A stretch of 64,000 bases of DNA, from NCBI GenBank assembly GCA_015143295.1, contig CM026565.1:31070052-31134051 (forward strand). The letters are read 5' to 3'. The notes beneath the pieces were generated by a model. It was not told the origin of the DNA and made no database searches. It was given only the letters and a program-made list of their open reading frames with translations. The first letter of the stretch is position 1. Each line of letters begins with the position of its first letter. The translations under genes were made by a program, and so were the position numbers. Of the stretch, positions 1 to 11,555 are shown piece after piece. This DNA is from Tetracentron sinense (lineage: Eukaryota; Streptophyta; Magnoliopsida; Trochodendrales; Trochodendraceae).

Positions 1-924
1 ACATATAATCAATCATTGAAAAAATAATTCTATTAAATTATAAACATGCTTGAACTATATAAGACAATACTAATTTAAATACCGATTATTTAATAAAATT
101 GATTAAATCACTTGTTACACAATGTGTTTATTGAAAAACTAAATATTTTAATCATTTTCCAACTACTAAATTAGAAAAAAAATACATAATGCAACTTAAA
201 TTAAAAAGAAAGTATGCTTAACATTTGATTAAATCAATTAACTAAAGTTGCGTTTGACTTTGATTATTTTGGCATTAAACATTTATAAGATAAAGGAAAA
301 TATTTTAACAGACTTTGATTATTTTGGCATTAAACTATAATTGATGTGTGGTAAAATTGGGGCATGGACCAATGAAGACTGCACAATAATCTATATAGTC
401 TAGTGCGGTAGTCAGTTAACCATTTCCCTTAAAAATACAAGAAATTGATTACCTATAACTTATGTTTTGGTAAACTCAGTAACACCACAAGGTGAACACT
501 GAAGGCAAAGAAAGGAAAAGCAAACACACACACTCATGCAGACAGACCACACAGCCTTTATAAGCTTCACCCAAGAGCTTTCCCAAAACGGGTACCAACC
601 GTTTGGGACGCTACGGAACTTATAAGGACATGCGTGCTCGGATATACATCCGATATGGGACTAAACTTAACACCACTCAAGGGTTTTTTTTTTTTTTTTT
701 TTTGGATGTTATCAAAGTTCTTCAATCACACAAGTAAGCATTTTCTTACCCGCATGTAAATATAATATAATAAAGAGGTGGGATGTACCGATCATGGTAC
801 ACCCTGTTCTGGTGTAGATAAGAGACAGAGCTCTTTCTCTCTCTCTGGCTCGGGTAGGATGGAAACTCTGCCCTTTCTCAGTGATGGTCAATAGATCAGA
901 GAGAACAAAAGGGATCTCAAATGA

Positions 925-1098
925 TATCATTTTCTCAAATGGTTGAAGGATTAACAGTAAAACCCGGAGGTCTCAAGGTCGAATATGGGCTCCTCTCAAT
1001 ATCAGATGTATGGGTTGGGAGTTTACCTATGCATCACGTGAGACTACATGAGACTAGTATGAGTCTGGCCCATGATACCCACTTTTACCAAAAAAAAA
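925..1098 (+). repeat. SINE-like repeat
   Basis: Starts with a tRNA-like A-box region (AAATGGTTGAAGGATTAACAG) and has GGAGGTCTCAAGGTCGAATA about 45 bp on, matching a pol III B box. It ends in an A-rich tract at 1088-1098. This is the build of a plant tRNA-derived SINE. Ends and target duplication were not resolved. Confidence 0.4.
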
Positions 1099-1107
1099 TG
1101 GACTTCG

Positions 1108-1260
1108 CTACTGAGACCCCTTTAGGGCCGAGACCACCGAGACCATGTTCTAAGAGCACCGGATTCAGGTGGGGCCCATTTCACATGGTAGGCCCCACCT
1201 GAATCCCATGCTCTTAGAGCACGGTCTCGGTGGTCTCGGCCCTAAAGGGGTCTCACTAGC
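1108..1260. repeat. 153-bp near-perfect palindrome (hairpin MITE)
   Basis: The left arm (GCTACTGAGACCCC, AGGGCCGAGACCACCGAGAC, and so on) is the reverse complement of the right arm down to a short central loop near 1180-1190, with only a few mismatches. It is much richer in G+C than its surroundings. A transcript would fold into one long hairpin. Confidence 0.75.
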
Positions 1261-1674
1261 ATTTCCCAAAAAAAATTAGCCCTTTCTCAAGGACATGGAG
1301 ATCTCTCAAAGACGGATCTCAAGAGGCTTTCTCCACGGTCTCTTGCATCTCACAGAAGTAAAATATGAAAAAACAGGGGCATACCTTTGCGGCTTGTTAA
1401 TCATTGCTCGCCTCTCGTGGTTTGCCTCTTGATTTGGGGACGACGAGTAGATAACTTAGTCTGAGAAATTACAATCAGAGTTGGGGTTCAAATTGAGCTG
1501 ATTAACTTCGATTTTAATGAAATTAAAAACAGATTCAGTCGTTTAAGATACAACTGGTTAATTGATAGTAATTATCTAAAACTAATTAAACTCTTTGTTA
1601 GCCAAATAGATTTATTTGGGAAAATAAAATTTTAATCTCTTTTAATGATTAAATTATACAAAAAAATCAAAACA

Positions 1675-1850
1675 AATGCCCTCTAAATTTTTTTTAGCTA
1701 TGGTTAAAATTAACTCCCTCGATTAGAAAAATTAATATTTTTTTACTAAAAACCAAGGATAGGTAGGTGAACCCTAAGGAAGGGTGAATCTTAACCACAG
1801 TTAAGGGGTTTTAAAAGGGACATGTGGCAACCTCAAGGGCATAACCAGAC
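1675..1850. repeat. Foldback-family copy, partial
   Basis: The right half carries the family core (CCAAGGATAGGTAGGTGAAC, then CTTAACCACAGTTAAGGG, then GGGACATGTGGCAACCTC). The left half is decayed. Confidence 0.6.
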
Positions 1851-1859
1851 TTCCCCGAT

Positions 1860-2024
1860 TTTAGATTGTTAAGTTGAAGGTTAATTGGATGTCTATATAT
1901 CTTTTTGAAGTAAGAGTTTTACCTCTAAAGAAAAAAGTAGTTATGAAGTAGAGGTTTTCACCTCTAAAATCTCTAATTCAAAAAGATGTAAACATCCAAT
2001 TAACCTTCAACTTAACAATCTAAA
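1860..2024. repeat. 165-bp palindromic MITE
   Basis: The left arm TTTAGATTGTTAAG and the following AAGGTTAATTGGATGT are mirrored as ACATCCAATTAACCTT and CTTAACAATCTAAA on the right. The arms of about 55 bp enclose a loop containing a second, smaller inverted pair (TTTTACCTCTAAAG/CACCTCTAAAAT region). Confidence 0.7.
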
Positions 2025-2475
2025 TCTAAAGTCCAACTAGCACAATTTTCAAATAAGTTCTATCTATTTAGATTAGTGTTACCAAATGCCTTCTAAGTCT
2101 TAATATAGTTCTTCAGCATCTGCTAATTAAGAGTTAACCAATAACCATTCTCAAAAAGCACTGATGATGATATATTATTGTTCATTCAAAAGTAAGGATT
2201 AGAATGTTAGTAAGAAAAATCACAGCAAAAAGCAACCTAACCAGATGATCATAACCATGGAATCTGTCAGTCACTTTGAAATAAACAAGCTGCTGAAGTT
2301 GATCCAAAAGCAGTTGAGCATTATATGAAGTTAAACCACAGTTGAATATACATTATTCCCCAAAGCCATTGCTATAAATGATGAGGAAAACCATAGGAGC
2401 AACCCAAAAGCAGATATTTAGAAACAAATCTTAAGACTGGACTAACATAAACCACAGTTCTCATCTCCAAGAAAA

Positions 2476-2557
2476 AACCTTTTATTAGAAACACGATCCT
2501 TATTTCCTTCAGGGATTTCGTTAATCAGCAATAGCTGGAACAGAGACAGTAATACAA
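2476..2557 (-). terminator. QCR7 3' UTR with poly(A) signal
   Basis: Sequence directly after the QCR7 stop codon on the minus strand. An AATAAAA motif (plus-strand TTTTATT at 2479-2485) lies about 75 nt past the stop, a normal place for a plant near-upstream polyadenylation element. The cleavage site cannot be fixed from sequence alone. Confidence 0.5.
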
Positions 2558-5500
2558 TCAGGGAATGCTGCGTTGATGGAGAGGTAATGCTCCCAAGGCT
2601 TCACGTTCTGCTCTCTCCCTCTTAACCTGCAAGAGAGATGGAGCAAGAAATCTGATCGCTATTGCAGCTCATTTGGAACCCAACTAGAAAAAGAATTTTT
2701 TGGTATCACGTTGATGGACTATCTCAAGATTTCTCTTGCAATGGCTTCAAAGAATAAATTGCTCAAGAGAGAATATGTTCTTATAATATTTACATTACCA
2801 TAAGTTAATATAAATCAAGGCCTTAGTCATACATTTTTACTAAATCGACGGTCACAAGAGAATAGTAGATAGACATGAGAGAGGAGTGTAGAAGCAGAGT
2901 TCAATCAGAGAAGTCAAAACACCTCATAATAATAAAACACAGGAGAGTTATTGGAAATAGCTTGCAATGCTTAAAAAAATTCCAGCAATAGAAGACAAAC
3001 TGTATTTTCATTTTGCCAGAGTTCATTGACTAATTTTTATTTTTTATTTTGATACACTGTCATCAGTCATTGGCACATTGCCTAATTGTTCAGTTATTTC
3101 TGTTTACAATCTGTATATGTAAAACCGATAATTAAATTGATCCATTAACTCTTCACTAAAAGTTTACTTTTCGCTAGTCAGACTCTTTTATTAGATAAGA
3201 AATACGCGAGTAACATACACCAGTAATGTCTTTCTAGTTTTGACCTCCAGTAATCAGCATTCATCGTTACAACTAAATGGCTACGATATCCCACAAATTA
3301 GATAATCCAATTCAGTGCAGCCTACACAAGGACAACCATCCTCATTAGCTAAATAGACACGAACAACTTTGTAAACAAAGACTGCATAACCATGTCTCTT
3401 CAACAATCAATTTTAACATGAGGCAAATTAGGAAAGCGTAATAAATAACAAGATATTAACGAGACAACAAATATCTTCAAAGTAAAAGGGTAATTAATAA
3501 ACACAGGAAGTACAATTTATTTCAAATGAAGCACTTACAAGAGCCAACATATCTTGGAGATAGCTCCTAAATGGCGTCTGCATTGCCTGTAAAAGAGTAA
3601 CAGATCATAAGAGTTCATAAGGTATTTAACTGTATACAATGCATCCCCAAAAAGGATTCACCAAAAAAGCTAATGCATTTTTTTTTTCTTACTTTTTTTT
3701 TTAGCATTAAAAGAAAAGAAGGGGAGAGGATCTTTTAAGTACAAAAGAGGGCTGATGCCAGTCCAAAGCCTATCAAGACAGCAATTCAAAGGCTATTTAA
3801 ATGTGTAATTGACAAGAAATCCAGACAGAAACCTCATCAGAAAAATTGATACAATCTTGGTTGGAGTAGAAGTCAGCCAGCAGAAATTCTTAGAATCCCT
3901 TGAGAGAGGATGCCTGAAAATTAACAAAGGTTTAATCCTTTACATCACTTTATCAACTGGACTGGAGGTCTCTATAGAAATGTAGAAGTTCCTTTCTTTC
4001 CAAATACACCAACACTAAGCGAAAGGGAGTAGCTTCCTGAGTAACCAACCCTTGTAACCATATCCTCCAACATATCACCCTTGGAAAAGATCACACAACT
4101 TGAGAAGAAAACCTAGTTAATCCTGAACAGATTTATGAGATCCAGCTAAACGCACCTCATAAAATTGCAAATGTATAAGTAGATGGTCAACCATTTCTTA
4201 ATCCTCCAAATGCGAAGCACACTTGTCCTCTAGAAACTAAGATATAGAAATTTAGATGATTCACCATAAAAAAAAATATATATTATTAAGCATGGCAATC
4301 CAACTTGCAAGGATGGAGGATCTTTTACACAAGGTTCGCAGGACTTGACAAAATGAGGGCTTGATCAAGACCTTAACCAAAAAGCCTACGCCTATCATCC
4401 AGTTGGAATAGCATTTAACCATCCTCTCTTTCTCAAAATATCACTTTCTCTAGCCTCGAAAGAAGTCCAGTAAGGAATAAGGAGTCTACCTCTGAAGTCT
4501 GAATCATTAAAATTTCCTCTAAACTTTGGATCCCAAACTATCTTGCCCCAAATTATCTCAAAAAAATTAGCTACTACGCCAGTGCCCATAGTTGTTAAAG
4601 GCATCACCTCATGTGCCTCATACGACTCGCCTAGGCGACCAGCAGCCACTTTGCTAGGGCCTGGGCGATTGCCCACCTAGGCGGTCATTATTAAAAATCA
4701 ATATATATAATATATTATAAAATTCATTTTATTTGAATATGGCAGTTTGGACTTTAGTCAACAAAAAAGAATGATATTTCATATGCTTTTGTACCTTTTA
4801 CCATATAATATATGTTAAGATTTGTATATCCACAAAAAAAAAAATTGTATATAAAAGCATAGTTCGAAAACTTGGCGAGTCACCCGAGTAACTCGGCCGA
4901 GTTACTCGACTCGGCTGAATTTCGAGTAGAGTCGCTTCAAAACTCGAATGAGACACTATTTGCCGAGTTACTCAGGTGACTCGATCGAGTCTAGCCGAGT
5001 TTTTCGACTCTCCAAACTAGGTCTAGTCATAGAAGGGTATTTTTATCATTTTTTTAAACTTAAACTAAAATGTCACTATTTTTGCATCATATTTTTTAGG
5101 ATCTACAAAGACAACTTACTATGGGTTTGTTAAACCTAATTTTGAGATTTGAAGTTGTAATACCAGCGTACTTTGAGTTCTTTTAACCCAAAAATTTTAA
5201 GTTATTACATATATATTCCGAGTTGGACGAAGTCGATTTTTTTTCGAGTTTTCCGAGTGACTCGACCCGGCAACTTTCGAGTTGAGTTTTCGGGTTTTTG
5301 AACTATGTATAAAAGGAAATAAAAGAAGAGACCATACGGTGTCCAGTATGTTTTCCTTATGCTAATCTGCTTTTTCTCTCGTCAATGAATGAATCAATTG
5401 GTTACTCTCTTTCCCTTTGTTTATGATTCTCCTTTATTTTTGCATGGATGTTAAAGCATAGTTGCAGGGAATATATGTACAAGGTAGGAAGCTCATTTTC

Positions 5501-8500
5501 CATACTCGCTTCCCAGGAAACTTGCTTCCATCCTATCTCATTTAGTGGTCAAAGGGGACTATTTCTGTAGGAAGGGATTGGATAGACCCGAATCTAAAGC
5601 TTAGGGTGTAGATCCTGAGCAAGTATCGTTAGATTGAAACCTAAGCCTCTACTGCTCTACAAATATCTCATCTAAAAGGTCTAACGCTTCTCAATTTAAT
5701 TATAAGGATATTTTTGTAATTTCCTAGTCTAGGGGTATTTTGGTAATCTTTGTGGAGCATTTGACCATGAGTAATTGTTTGACCTAGTGTGGAATAAGTA
5801 AATGAGCATAATACACTAAATGGCTTAACATAGGTTGTAAACAAACATCATTTAGTAAGGGTATTCAAATAAGGGTTATAGCTAATGATAGACCTAATTA
5901 GCTCATTCTTTAAAAACCTAAACTAAGAAAAGGCTTTTGGAGGAAGAGGAGGCTCTAGTGTTTGAAAGCTCTTATTCAAGCTTGAAGTGCGGGATTTGGA
6001 GCTTGAAGTGCGGGATTTGGAGCCAAAGCGAGGTTGATTTCGTGAAGTAAACTCTTTGGGGTCATTTTTCTCTTCTTGAAACCCTAGATCTTTAGGGAAA
6101 AGGCAAGTAAACACTCCTTTGATCATCAAATTCGTAATAGAATCGTGTTTAACGATGTATTGAAGTATTAAATGTTTAGAAACAAACTAGGGCAAAATCG
6201 GAATGATTTTGGAGATTTTGGGTGAAAACTAAGTTTTTCCCCAAAATCTGTTGCAGACTGTTCGAACAGTCTTAACACCGTTCGAATGGTCTTAACACCG
6301 TTCGAACGGTATTAATTTCTATTGCATTTCAGTGTTTTTCAAACAGTCCCGAATTTTAGACCATTCGAACGATCGTATGACCGCCGTTCGAACGGTGGTC
6401 AGCAATGTTACGTTTCCTAAGTCCAAAACTGTCAACCGTTCGAACGGTTGGGTAACAGTTCGAAGTTCGAATGAAGAGGTGACCGTTCGAACGATCATGT
6501 CTATTTTAAAACCAGAATTTAGAAATCAAAGAATGTTTTAGGATTCCTTCGAGCATAATGATGTCTTTCCATATTAATTAATTGGAACACATGTTTCATT
6601 GCAATTATATTCATATTATTGTCTTCAATATCTTGCCATATCCACCATGATGACTAACTGTTGTGCATGTTTGTATTAACTGCTTTGAATGCTTCTGACT
6701 TAAGAATGTGTAGTTAGATCTATCTTGCTATGGTGGTATGAGACGTTATAACGGGAAAGATATAACTAAATTACCTTGGATAATAATGTACAATTAGATC
6801 TGCCTTGTTGTGGTGGTATGGGATGTCATAGCAGGGAAGATATGACTTAATTATTATTGTTGAAACGAGAAAGGACTTGAGCTTGGATGAACGGTGTGCG
6901 ATCCCAACCGTACCTTTGAGGCTTTGTCAAGGGCCGCCAAAAGAGGAATTGAAAAGTGGGTGAATTGTGCATAGTTTTAAAACTCGCCGAGTCGACTCGA
7001 AACTCGGCCGAGTCGACTCGGCTCGGCCAGGTTTCGAGTCGAGTTTCGAGGAAAACTCGGTTTTGTCGAAAACTCGCCCCGACTCGCCCCCGACTCGCCC
7101 AACTCGCTCTGACTCGCCCCGACTCGCCCGAGTTTTTGCATTTTTTTGTTTAAACTAAAAATTGAATAAACTGCCTATCCGATTGACTAAATTATGTTTT
7201 TTTTTCTTTTTTTTGACACACCCCACTCATTTTTAAGTATAAATACAAAACAAAAGGGGGATGTTTAATATATATTGAATTATATATCTTATTTTAGGCA
7301 TGGTTTATCATTAATTTTGAATCTATACCACATATATTATTAGAAAAATATTATATATGTCCGAGTTTTAGATGTCATTACTCGGACGAGTTTTGCCCGA
7401 GTTTCCGAGTTGACTCTACTCGGCAAGTTTCCGAGTCGAGTCGAGTTTTCGGGTTTTAAAACACTGGAATTGTGTGCGATCCAGAATGGAGAATGGGTTA
7501 TCTCAGAAAGATATTTCCATGGAATGGTTCACTGTAAGAGTAAGATACCCTAAGTTGTAACCACTTTGGATGAACTGTGTGCGATCCCAACCGAACCTTT
7601 GAGGCGTTGCCAGGGGCTGCCAAAAGAAGATTGTCATTAGGGTGGAGCTGGGCGATCCCTAATTGACAATGACTTGGACCAAGTAATTCAAAATGAAGAA
7701 AATATAATTACTTGAATTGTTATAAATTGCATATGGAGTAAAATGTGATTATAACTTGTTGATGCATCTGTTGTATGAGTTTATTTTATTGGGCTTATTG
7801 CTCACTCTTGCTATATTGTTAATTTTCAGGAGATACCTGAAGGATAGTAGAGATTTTCTGGAAGCTGGGTAGTTGAAAGAACGTTTGTTTTTTCTCTTGT
7901 CATACACTGAGAGTGAGTGGCGGTAGTGAGGACATTTAATGAGAACTTAGAAACTTTCTCTTGTGTCAAACTTCATAATGCTCGCTTTATGCATCTGAAT
8001 GAGATTTTTATGTTTGAATTCTATTTACTTTTGGGGTATGTCCCAGGTTCACGCCTCTGAAGCCATGCAAATTTAAGGTGTATTATGTACATGGTTTTGG
8101 GGGCGTGACAAAAGGTGTGTCTCGCCATCCAAATATAATGGGAATAAGACACTTATATCTCATTTTTTGATTATCGTTTTCTAATGATTTTTTGAGGCTC
8201 GCTTCCTGCTTCTAGTTTTCGCCTTGCTTCTTGTTTCCAGTTCTTGGTTTGGTAACTATTTGTTAAAGGCATTGCCTGAAGCGCCTGAGGGAGTTGCCTA
8301 AAAGAGACTAGGCGCACAACTGGGCCGAGCAGCCCAATAAAAAGGATGACTTTAAATGCCCCAAAATTCCTCCGGTACCCCCCAAAATCCTCATAAGTCC
8401 CTCTTTAAATGGGTCATTTATAATTTAAATAAGTGTGGCCAAATAATGATATATATTTTACTTTATATTTTTTTTTTTCTTTCTTGGGCATAATCGGGAA

Positions 8501-11311
8501 GAAGAATGAAGAAAAAAGGTCTCTTCCCCCCTCTCTCCCCTCAATTCAACGGTCACTGTTGATTGTATTTTTCTCAATACTTGAAATCCCCCTTTATTAT
8601 TCTTAATGCTATCTCACAATGATAATTCTATCAAAGTGCATCTTAATAATGAAAATTTTGCAATTTATATGAATTGCAGGGCCACTTATTAAGGAAAATG
8701 CATCATATACAGATCTCGTCATATTAGATGAAATTTTTGCTTGCAAGGAGTTCATCAAGCGACCATGGGGTCTATTGCTTCAAGTCGCATTTACAACCAT
8801 GGTAGCGCCATTATAAGAAATAATCAAATTGAAGCTATAGTGTAATCTGGGTTCACAATTTATATTGATTAAACAAACAGTGGGATTCCCAAACAAATAG
8901 GAAAATCCACCTTATGAAGGGAACCCCCACATTAAAGGTCTCCCCAAAACAACACTTTATTATACACCCCCCATTTTAAGACAACAACCATTAATAATTT
9001 CTTGAACTATGCTCATAATCCAATTCAAAACATCCATCAGGAGATAGATTAAACATCATTGCTTTCCCACTCACTCAAGCCGTTGTACCTAATTCTAAAG
9101 AACCTTCACTAAAAACCTTCTCTAGACACTAGCAGGTTCCTCCAAATTTCCACAGCTACTTAACAGAAGAGCTTAGTTCATCATTGAGAGAGGTTTCAAA
9201 TTAAGACCCCCTTCCTTCCTAAGTTTGCGAAACATCTTTTGTCTCACAAAATGGTATTTGTGCAACTCCTCCATGACCTTCTCGAGAAAATACTCTCAAA
9301 CTTCTCCAATCCCTTAGAAACCGCCACTGGAATAGAGAACGGCAAGAAGTGGACATGCTAGAGGGAACTCTTAATCAAAGTGATCATCCCACCTTTAGAA
9401 ACATAGCCCAATTCAAAGCTGTGAGCCTTCTTTCAAATATTTCGAACAACAAACTCTGCATGGTAGCTAGCTATGTGAGGAAGACCCAAATAAGTAGATG
9501 AAACGCAACCCACTCTACCACCCAAGTCCTCCACTACCTAGTCAATATTCAACATCTACCTCACCACAGTTACCTCACATTCTTTCTTTCTTATTTCTGG
9601 GACGACAGTGAAGAACGTGGAAAATAATCTTAGATGCACGTATTTCCAGATTCATTGGGAAACTTCAATACCAACTTATCCCAAATACTAACACTAATAT
9701 AGAAAATAGTTCAGAATCTACTTTACTAAAGAGTGTAGATAGTTCAAAGTTCAAACCAAATTCTAGTGACTCAAACTATTATAACAGTCCTTGGTAGGAA
9801 GACCAAATATTGTCACCCTCATTGGTTCACTTCATTTCACCAACATTGAATGTGTCATTTCAATATAGCCACAAGGCCCACAACCAAACATGAGCAGAGG
9901 AGACGACAAGTAAGCAAATATATTGCATTTTTCTATTCATAAAAAATAAATACTTTGGTATTAAATCATGATTCAAACTTTTTAACCAATGAATATTTCT
10001 GTTAAAGAGTTTGGCACTAAACCTGAATGAATAGAAGAAGACAGCCATTGTTTCCCCTTCTTGCCAGAAGGAAAAACAACAATCTCTTCATTTAGTTGTT
10101 TCTTCAGAGAATTATACATGTATCATGTATGTGGCATGTGAAAAGCTACATACTTCTTTCTTATTAGCGGTAAGACGATGGATCTGTGTATTTTCCAGCA
10201 CACACTACCAAAAGGTTAGGTCAGAAAAAACTAAATTCAGGAATTGGCATAAACAATAAAATGCATACACCCCCAATGATTGGGAATTTCATCAACTTTA
10301 ATTTTAATTAATATACTGTAGTTCTGCAAGAGTGGTCTAGGATGATCTAACCAAACCAAAGTTCTGCAAGAGTGGTCTAGGATGATCTAACCAAACCAAA
10401 ACATACATACGTCTTCAGTCGTATTTGTACTCTAGCAAGCTTCAAAGAGCATATATCCTTTCCTTTTTGTCATCAACGACTCTAAAAAAGCATGTAGGCT
10501 GGGTACTTGGACATATAGAAGGGAGAGAAGACCAACACTAATGAACTCAAAAAAGAAAATAATAAGGACAAATATAGCTTCCCTACAGCTTCCATTAATC
10601 CTCTATCATTTTGGTTAGTTTACATCTCACTGCAGATTTATCTTTGAATTTAATCACAAATAGTGAAATTCATTTTTAAAACTACCATGACAACGAAATG
10701 GATCTATCAAATCTTCGTTAATGAAATCTCTCCCCACGCCCATAAAGTAAGGAATTTTACAATCATTCTAACTTGTTTTGATCCTGGAATTGCATTTTAC
10801 CAAAGAAAAAAAAATTATTTTATCCTTATAGCAACCATGACTGAATCAGAAACTATCAGAAAGACTAAAAGAATAAACAGATCGTCATTGAGTGACCTAA
10901 TTTATAATAATAATATAAAAGCAGAAATCCAAGTAGAGAAAAACCAAAAAAAAAAAGAACCTGCAGATCTTCGGAAAGATATTCGTGCTTCATGGAGAGA
11001 TCCATGGCGCGCTTCAGACGCTGGTTCCTCGCGTCGACGATTTCGCGAGGGAGGCGAGACAACGCTTCCTTGATCTCAAGCTCGTACATTGGATCGTAGA
11101 GATCATCGTATCGGAGCCCTAGAAAAATGCAGAGGAAGATCGATCCAACTAAATCAGAAAACCCTAAGAGAAAGAAAATAAGCAGATATATCCGATGAAA
11201 ATCGAATAACAAACCGTATTTCCTGAGACGCTTTGAAATAGATTTCATGTGTTGAGCAGCAAGCCAGCTCTTCGATGGAGACAATAAGGACTGCAATATC
11301 GACGAAGCCAT
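2558..11311 (-). CDS. QCR7: Cytochrome b-c1 complex subunit 7 (complex III), four exons
   Basis: Small nuclear-encoded subunit of mitochondrial ubiquinol-cytochrome c reductase (complex III), on the matrix side of the inner membrane. Exons on the minus strand: 11311-11215, 11118-10961, 3586-3539 and 2626-2558 (stop TGA at 2560-2558). All introns are GT-AG and the phases join without a shift, giving 123 codons, close to the usual plant length of about 122. Visible family signatures are the RYDDLYDP block, the LPREIVDARNQRLKRAMDLS block and SMKHEYL in exon 2, TPFRSYLQDMLAL in exon 3, and VKRERAEREALGALPL in exon 4. Exons 1-2 are close together. Intron 2 is 7374 bp (10960-3587) and full of transposons; intron 3 is about 0.9 kb. 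A poly(A)-type AATAAAA lies at 2485-2479. The start is the first in-frame ATG and matches the family N-terminus. Frame is intact, so it is probably functional. Confidence 0.93.
3680..4560 (-). pseudogene. L1-type LINE fragment, 3' part (zinc-binding RT-associated region)
   Basis: In several minus-strand frames the translation resembles the C-terminal part of plant L1 ORF2: a W..PKFR.NFND block (about 4540-4490) of the kind that precedes the zf-RVT domain, then C...HLED..MVDHLLIH and a WCIWKERN block (about 3995-3965). Frames are broken by stops. Lies in QCR7 intron 2. Recognition is by eye. Confidence 0.55.
4588..4690. mobile_element. Fragment of a TAGGCG-word hAT-like element
   Basis: A left-type end CATAGTTGTTAAAGGC is followed by GCCTAGGCG and CCTAGGCGG words, then stops at 4690 without a matching right end. 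Another piece with the same start (GTTAAAGGC then GCCTGAAGCGCC) lies at 8262-8335. They may be remnants of one interrupted element. Confidence 0.45.
4858..5307. mobile_element. hAT-like MITE, CGAGT-word family, copy 1
   Basis: Ends CATAGTTCGAAAACTTGG and GGTTTTTGAACTATG, with a perfect 8-bp duplication TATAAAAG (4850-4857, 5308-5315). CGAGT, ACTCG and CTCGG words crowd both ends. Lies in QCR7 intron 2. Confidence 0.92.
5680..8110 (+). mobile_element. 2.4-kb gypsy-type solo LTR with TTCGAA palindrome array
   Basis: Flanked by a 5-bp duplication AAAGG (5675-5679, 8111-8115). The right end GGGGGCGTGACA is a classic gypsy LTR end; the left TCTAACGC looks like a mutated TGTCACGC. It holds an array of ACCGTTCGAACGGT-like palindromes (6250-6510), internal repeats (6700-6790 with 6783-6860; 6880-6945 with 7565-7625), and a hAT-like element inside it at 6970-7466. 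No coding region. Confidence 0.8.
6970..7466. mobile_element. hAT-like MITE, CGAGT-word family, copy 2
   Basis: Ends CATAGTTTTAAAACTCG and CGGGTTTTAAAACACTG, with a perfect 8-bp duplication GAATTGTG (6962-6969, 7467-7474). Both subterminal regions are packed with CGAGT/ACTCG words: the first 180 bp holds more than fifteen. The middle is AT-rich and has no coding capacity. Confidence 0.9.
8336..9149. other. Unassigned QCR7 intron sequence
   Basis: AT-rich intronic DNA with pyrimidine tracts (about 8461-8540). No coding potential beyond chance and no clear repeat ends. CATTTACAACCATG near 8790-8803 resembles a hAT-like right end, but no matching target duplication was found. Confidence 0.4.
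9150..9560 (-). pseudogene. L1-type LINE fragment, reverse transcriptase C-terminal part
   Basis: The minus-strand translation gives a block with STYLGLPH, FVVRN, SKGGMITLIKSSL and LEKFESIF, matching the plant L1 pattern 'STYLGLPLG...SKGGR.TLI.S.L...LEK...F'. Interrupted by stops. It lies 5' (on the minus strand) of the LINE piece at 3680-4560, and both may derive from one insertion split later by hAT and LTR elements. Confidence 0.65.
9561..10960. other. QCR7 intron 2, unassigned part with a perfect 40-bp tandem duplication
   Basis: No gene seen. Positions 10321-10360 are repeated exactly at 10361-10400, indicating a recent local duplication. Open frames on the plus strand here are antisense to QCR7 or random. 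Confidence 0.5.
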
Positions 11312-11555
11312 GGCTGCGATTCTTTCTGCAACTCTCTCTCTCTCTCTCTCTCTCTTCCCTTCAAATGAGACTCGATTTCCTCTCTCACTTGAAGCTCGCT
11401 TCTTATTGATCAGGACCGTAGGATTCTGGGCCCAACTTTGGACAACATAAAGCCAGTTATTTCCGGGCCCGGCCCAATAAGTACTTCAGATTGGACCATC
11501 CCGAACTGGCTTAAAGCATAGAAGTAGAGTCACAGGCCCACAACCCCCGCCCCAT
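11312..11555 (-). promoter_or_regulatory. QCR7 5' leader and proximal promoter with site II-type motifs
   Basis: Only 244 bp separate the QCR7 ATG from the left LTR of a retrotransposon. The interval holds a CT/GA microsatellite in the presumed leader (about 11331-11357) and TGGGCC/GGCCCA cores at 11427-11434, 11471-11476 and 11535-11540. In plants TGGGCY 'site II' elements are enriched in promoters of nuclear genes for oxidative phosphorylation, which fits QCR7. No clear TATA box was seen. That these motifs drive the gene is inference. Confidence 0.55.

Larger units (their letters stand above)
5457..8260 (-). mobile_element. hAT-like element of the GAAGC-word family, split by a solo LTR, in QCR7 intron 2
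   Basis: Left end CATAGTTGC, right end GGTAACTATT, flanked by a perfect 8-bp duplication TGTTAAAG (5449-5456, 8261-8268). The parts 5457-5679 and 8116-8260 align to the reverse complement of the relatives at 26926-27265 and 32985-33546. Short words such as GAAGC, GCTTCC and GAAACG recur near both ends. No transposase is seen, so it is non-autonomous. Confidence 0.85.

Noticed and set aside
6710..6860. Regularly spaced repeats that might look like a CRISPR or satellite array
   Set aside because: Only two imperfect units inside an LTR; plant DNA.
8262..8803. Right end (CAACCATG at 8803) for a TAGGCG-word element starting near 5443
   Set aside because: Ends pair only loosely, and the flanks TATTTTTG and GTAGCGCC do not match.
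10663..11073. 136-codon plus-strand open frame
   Set aside because: It is antisense to QCR7 exon 2, whose protein match and splice sites are clear.
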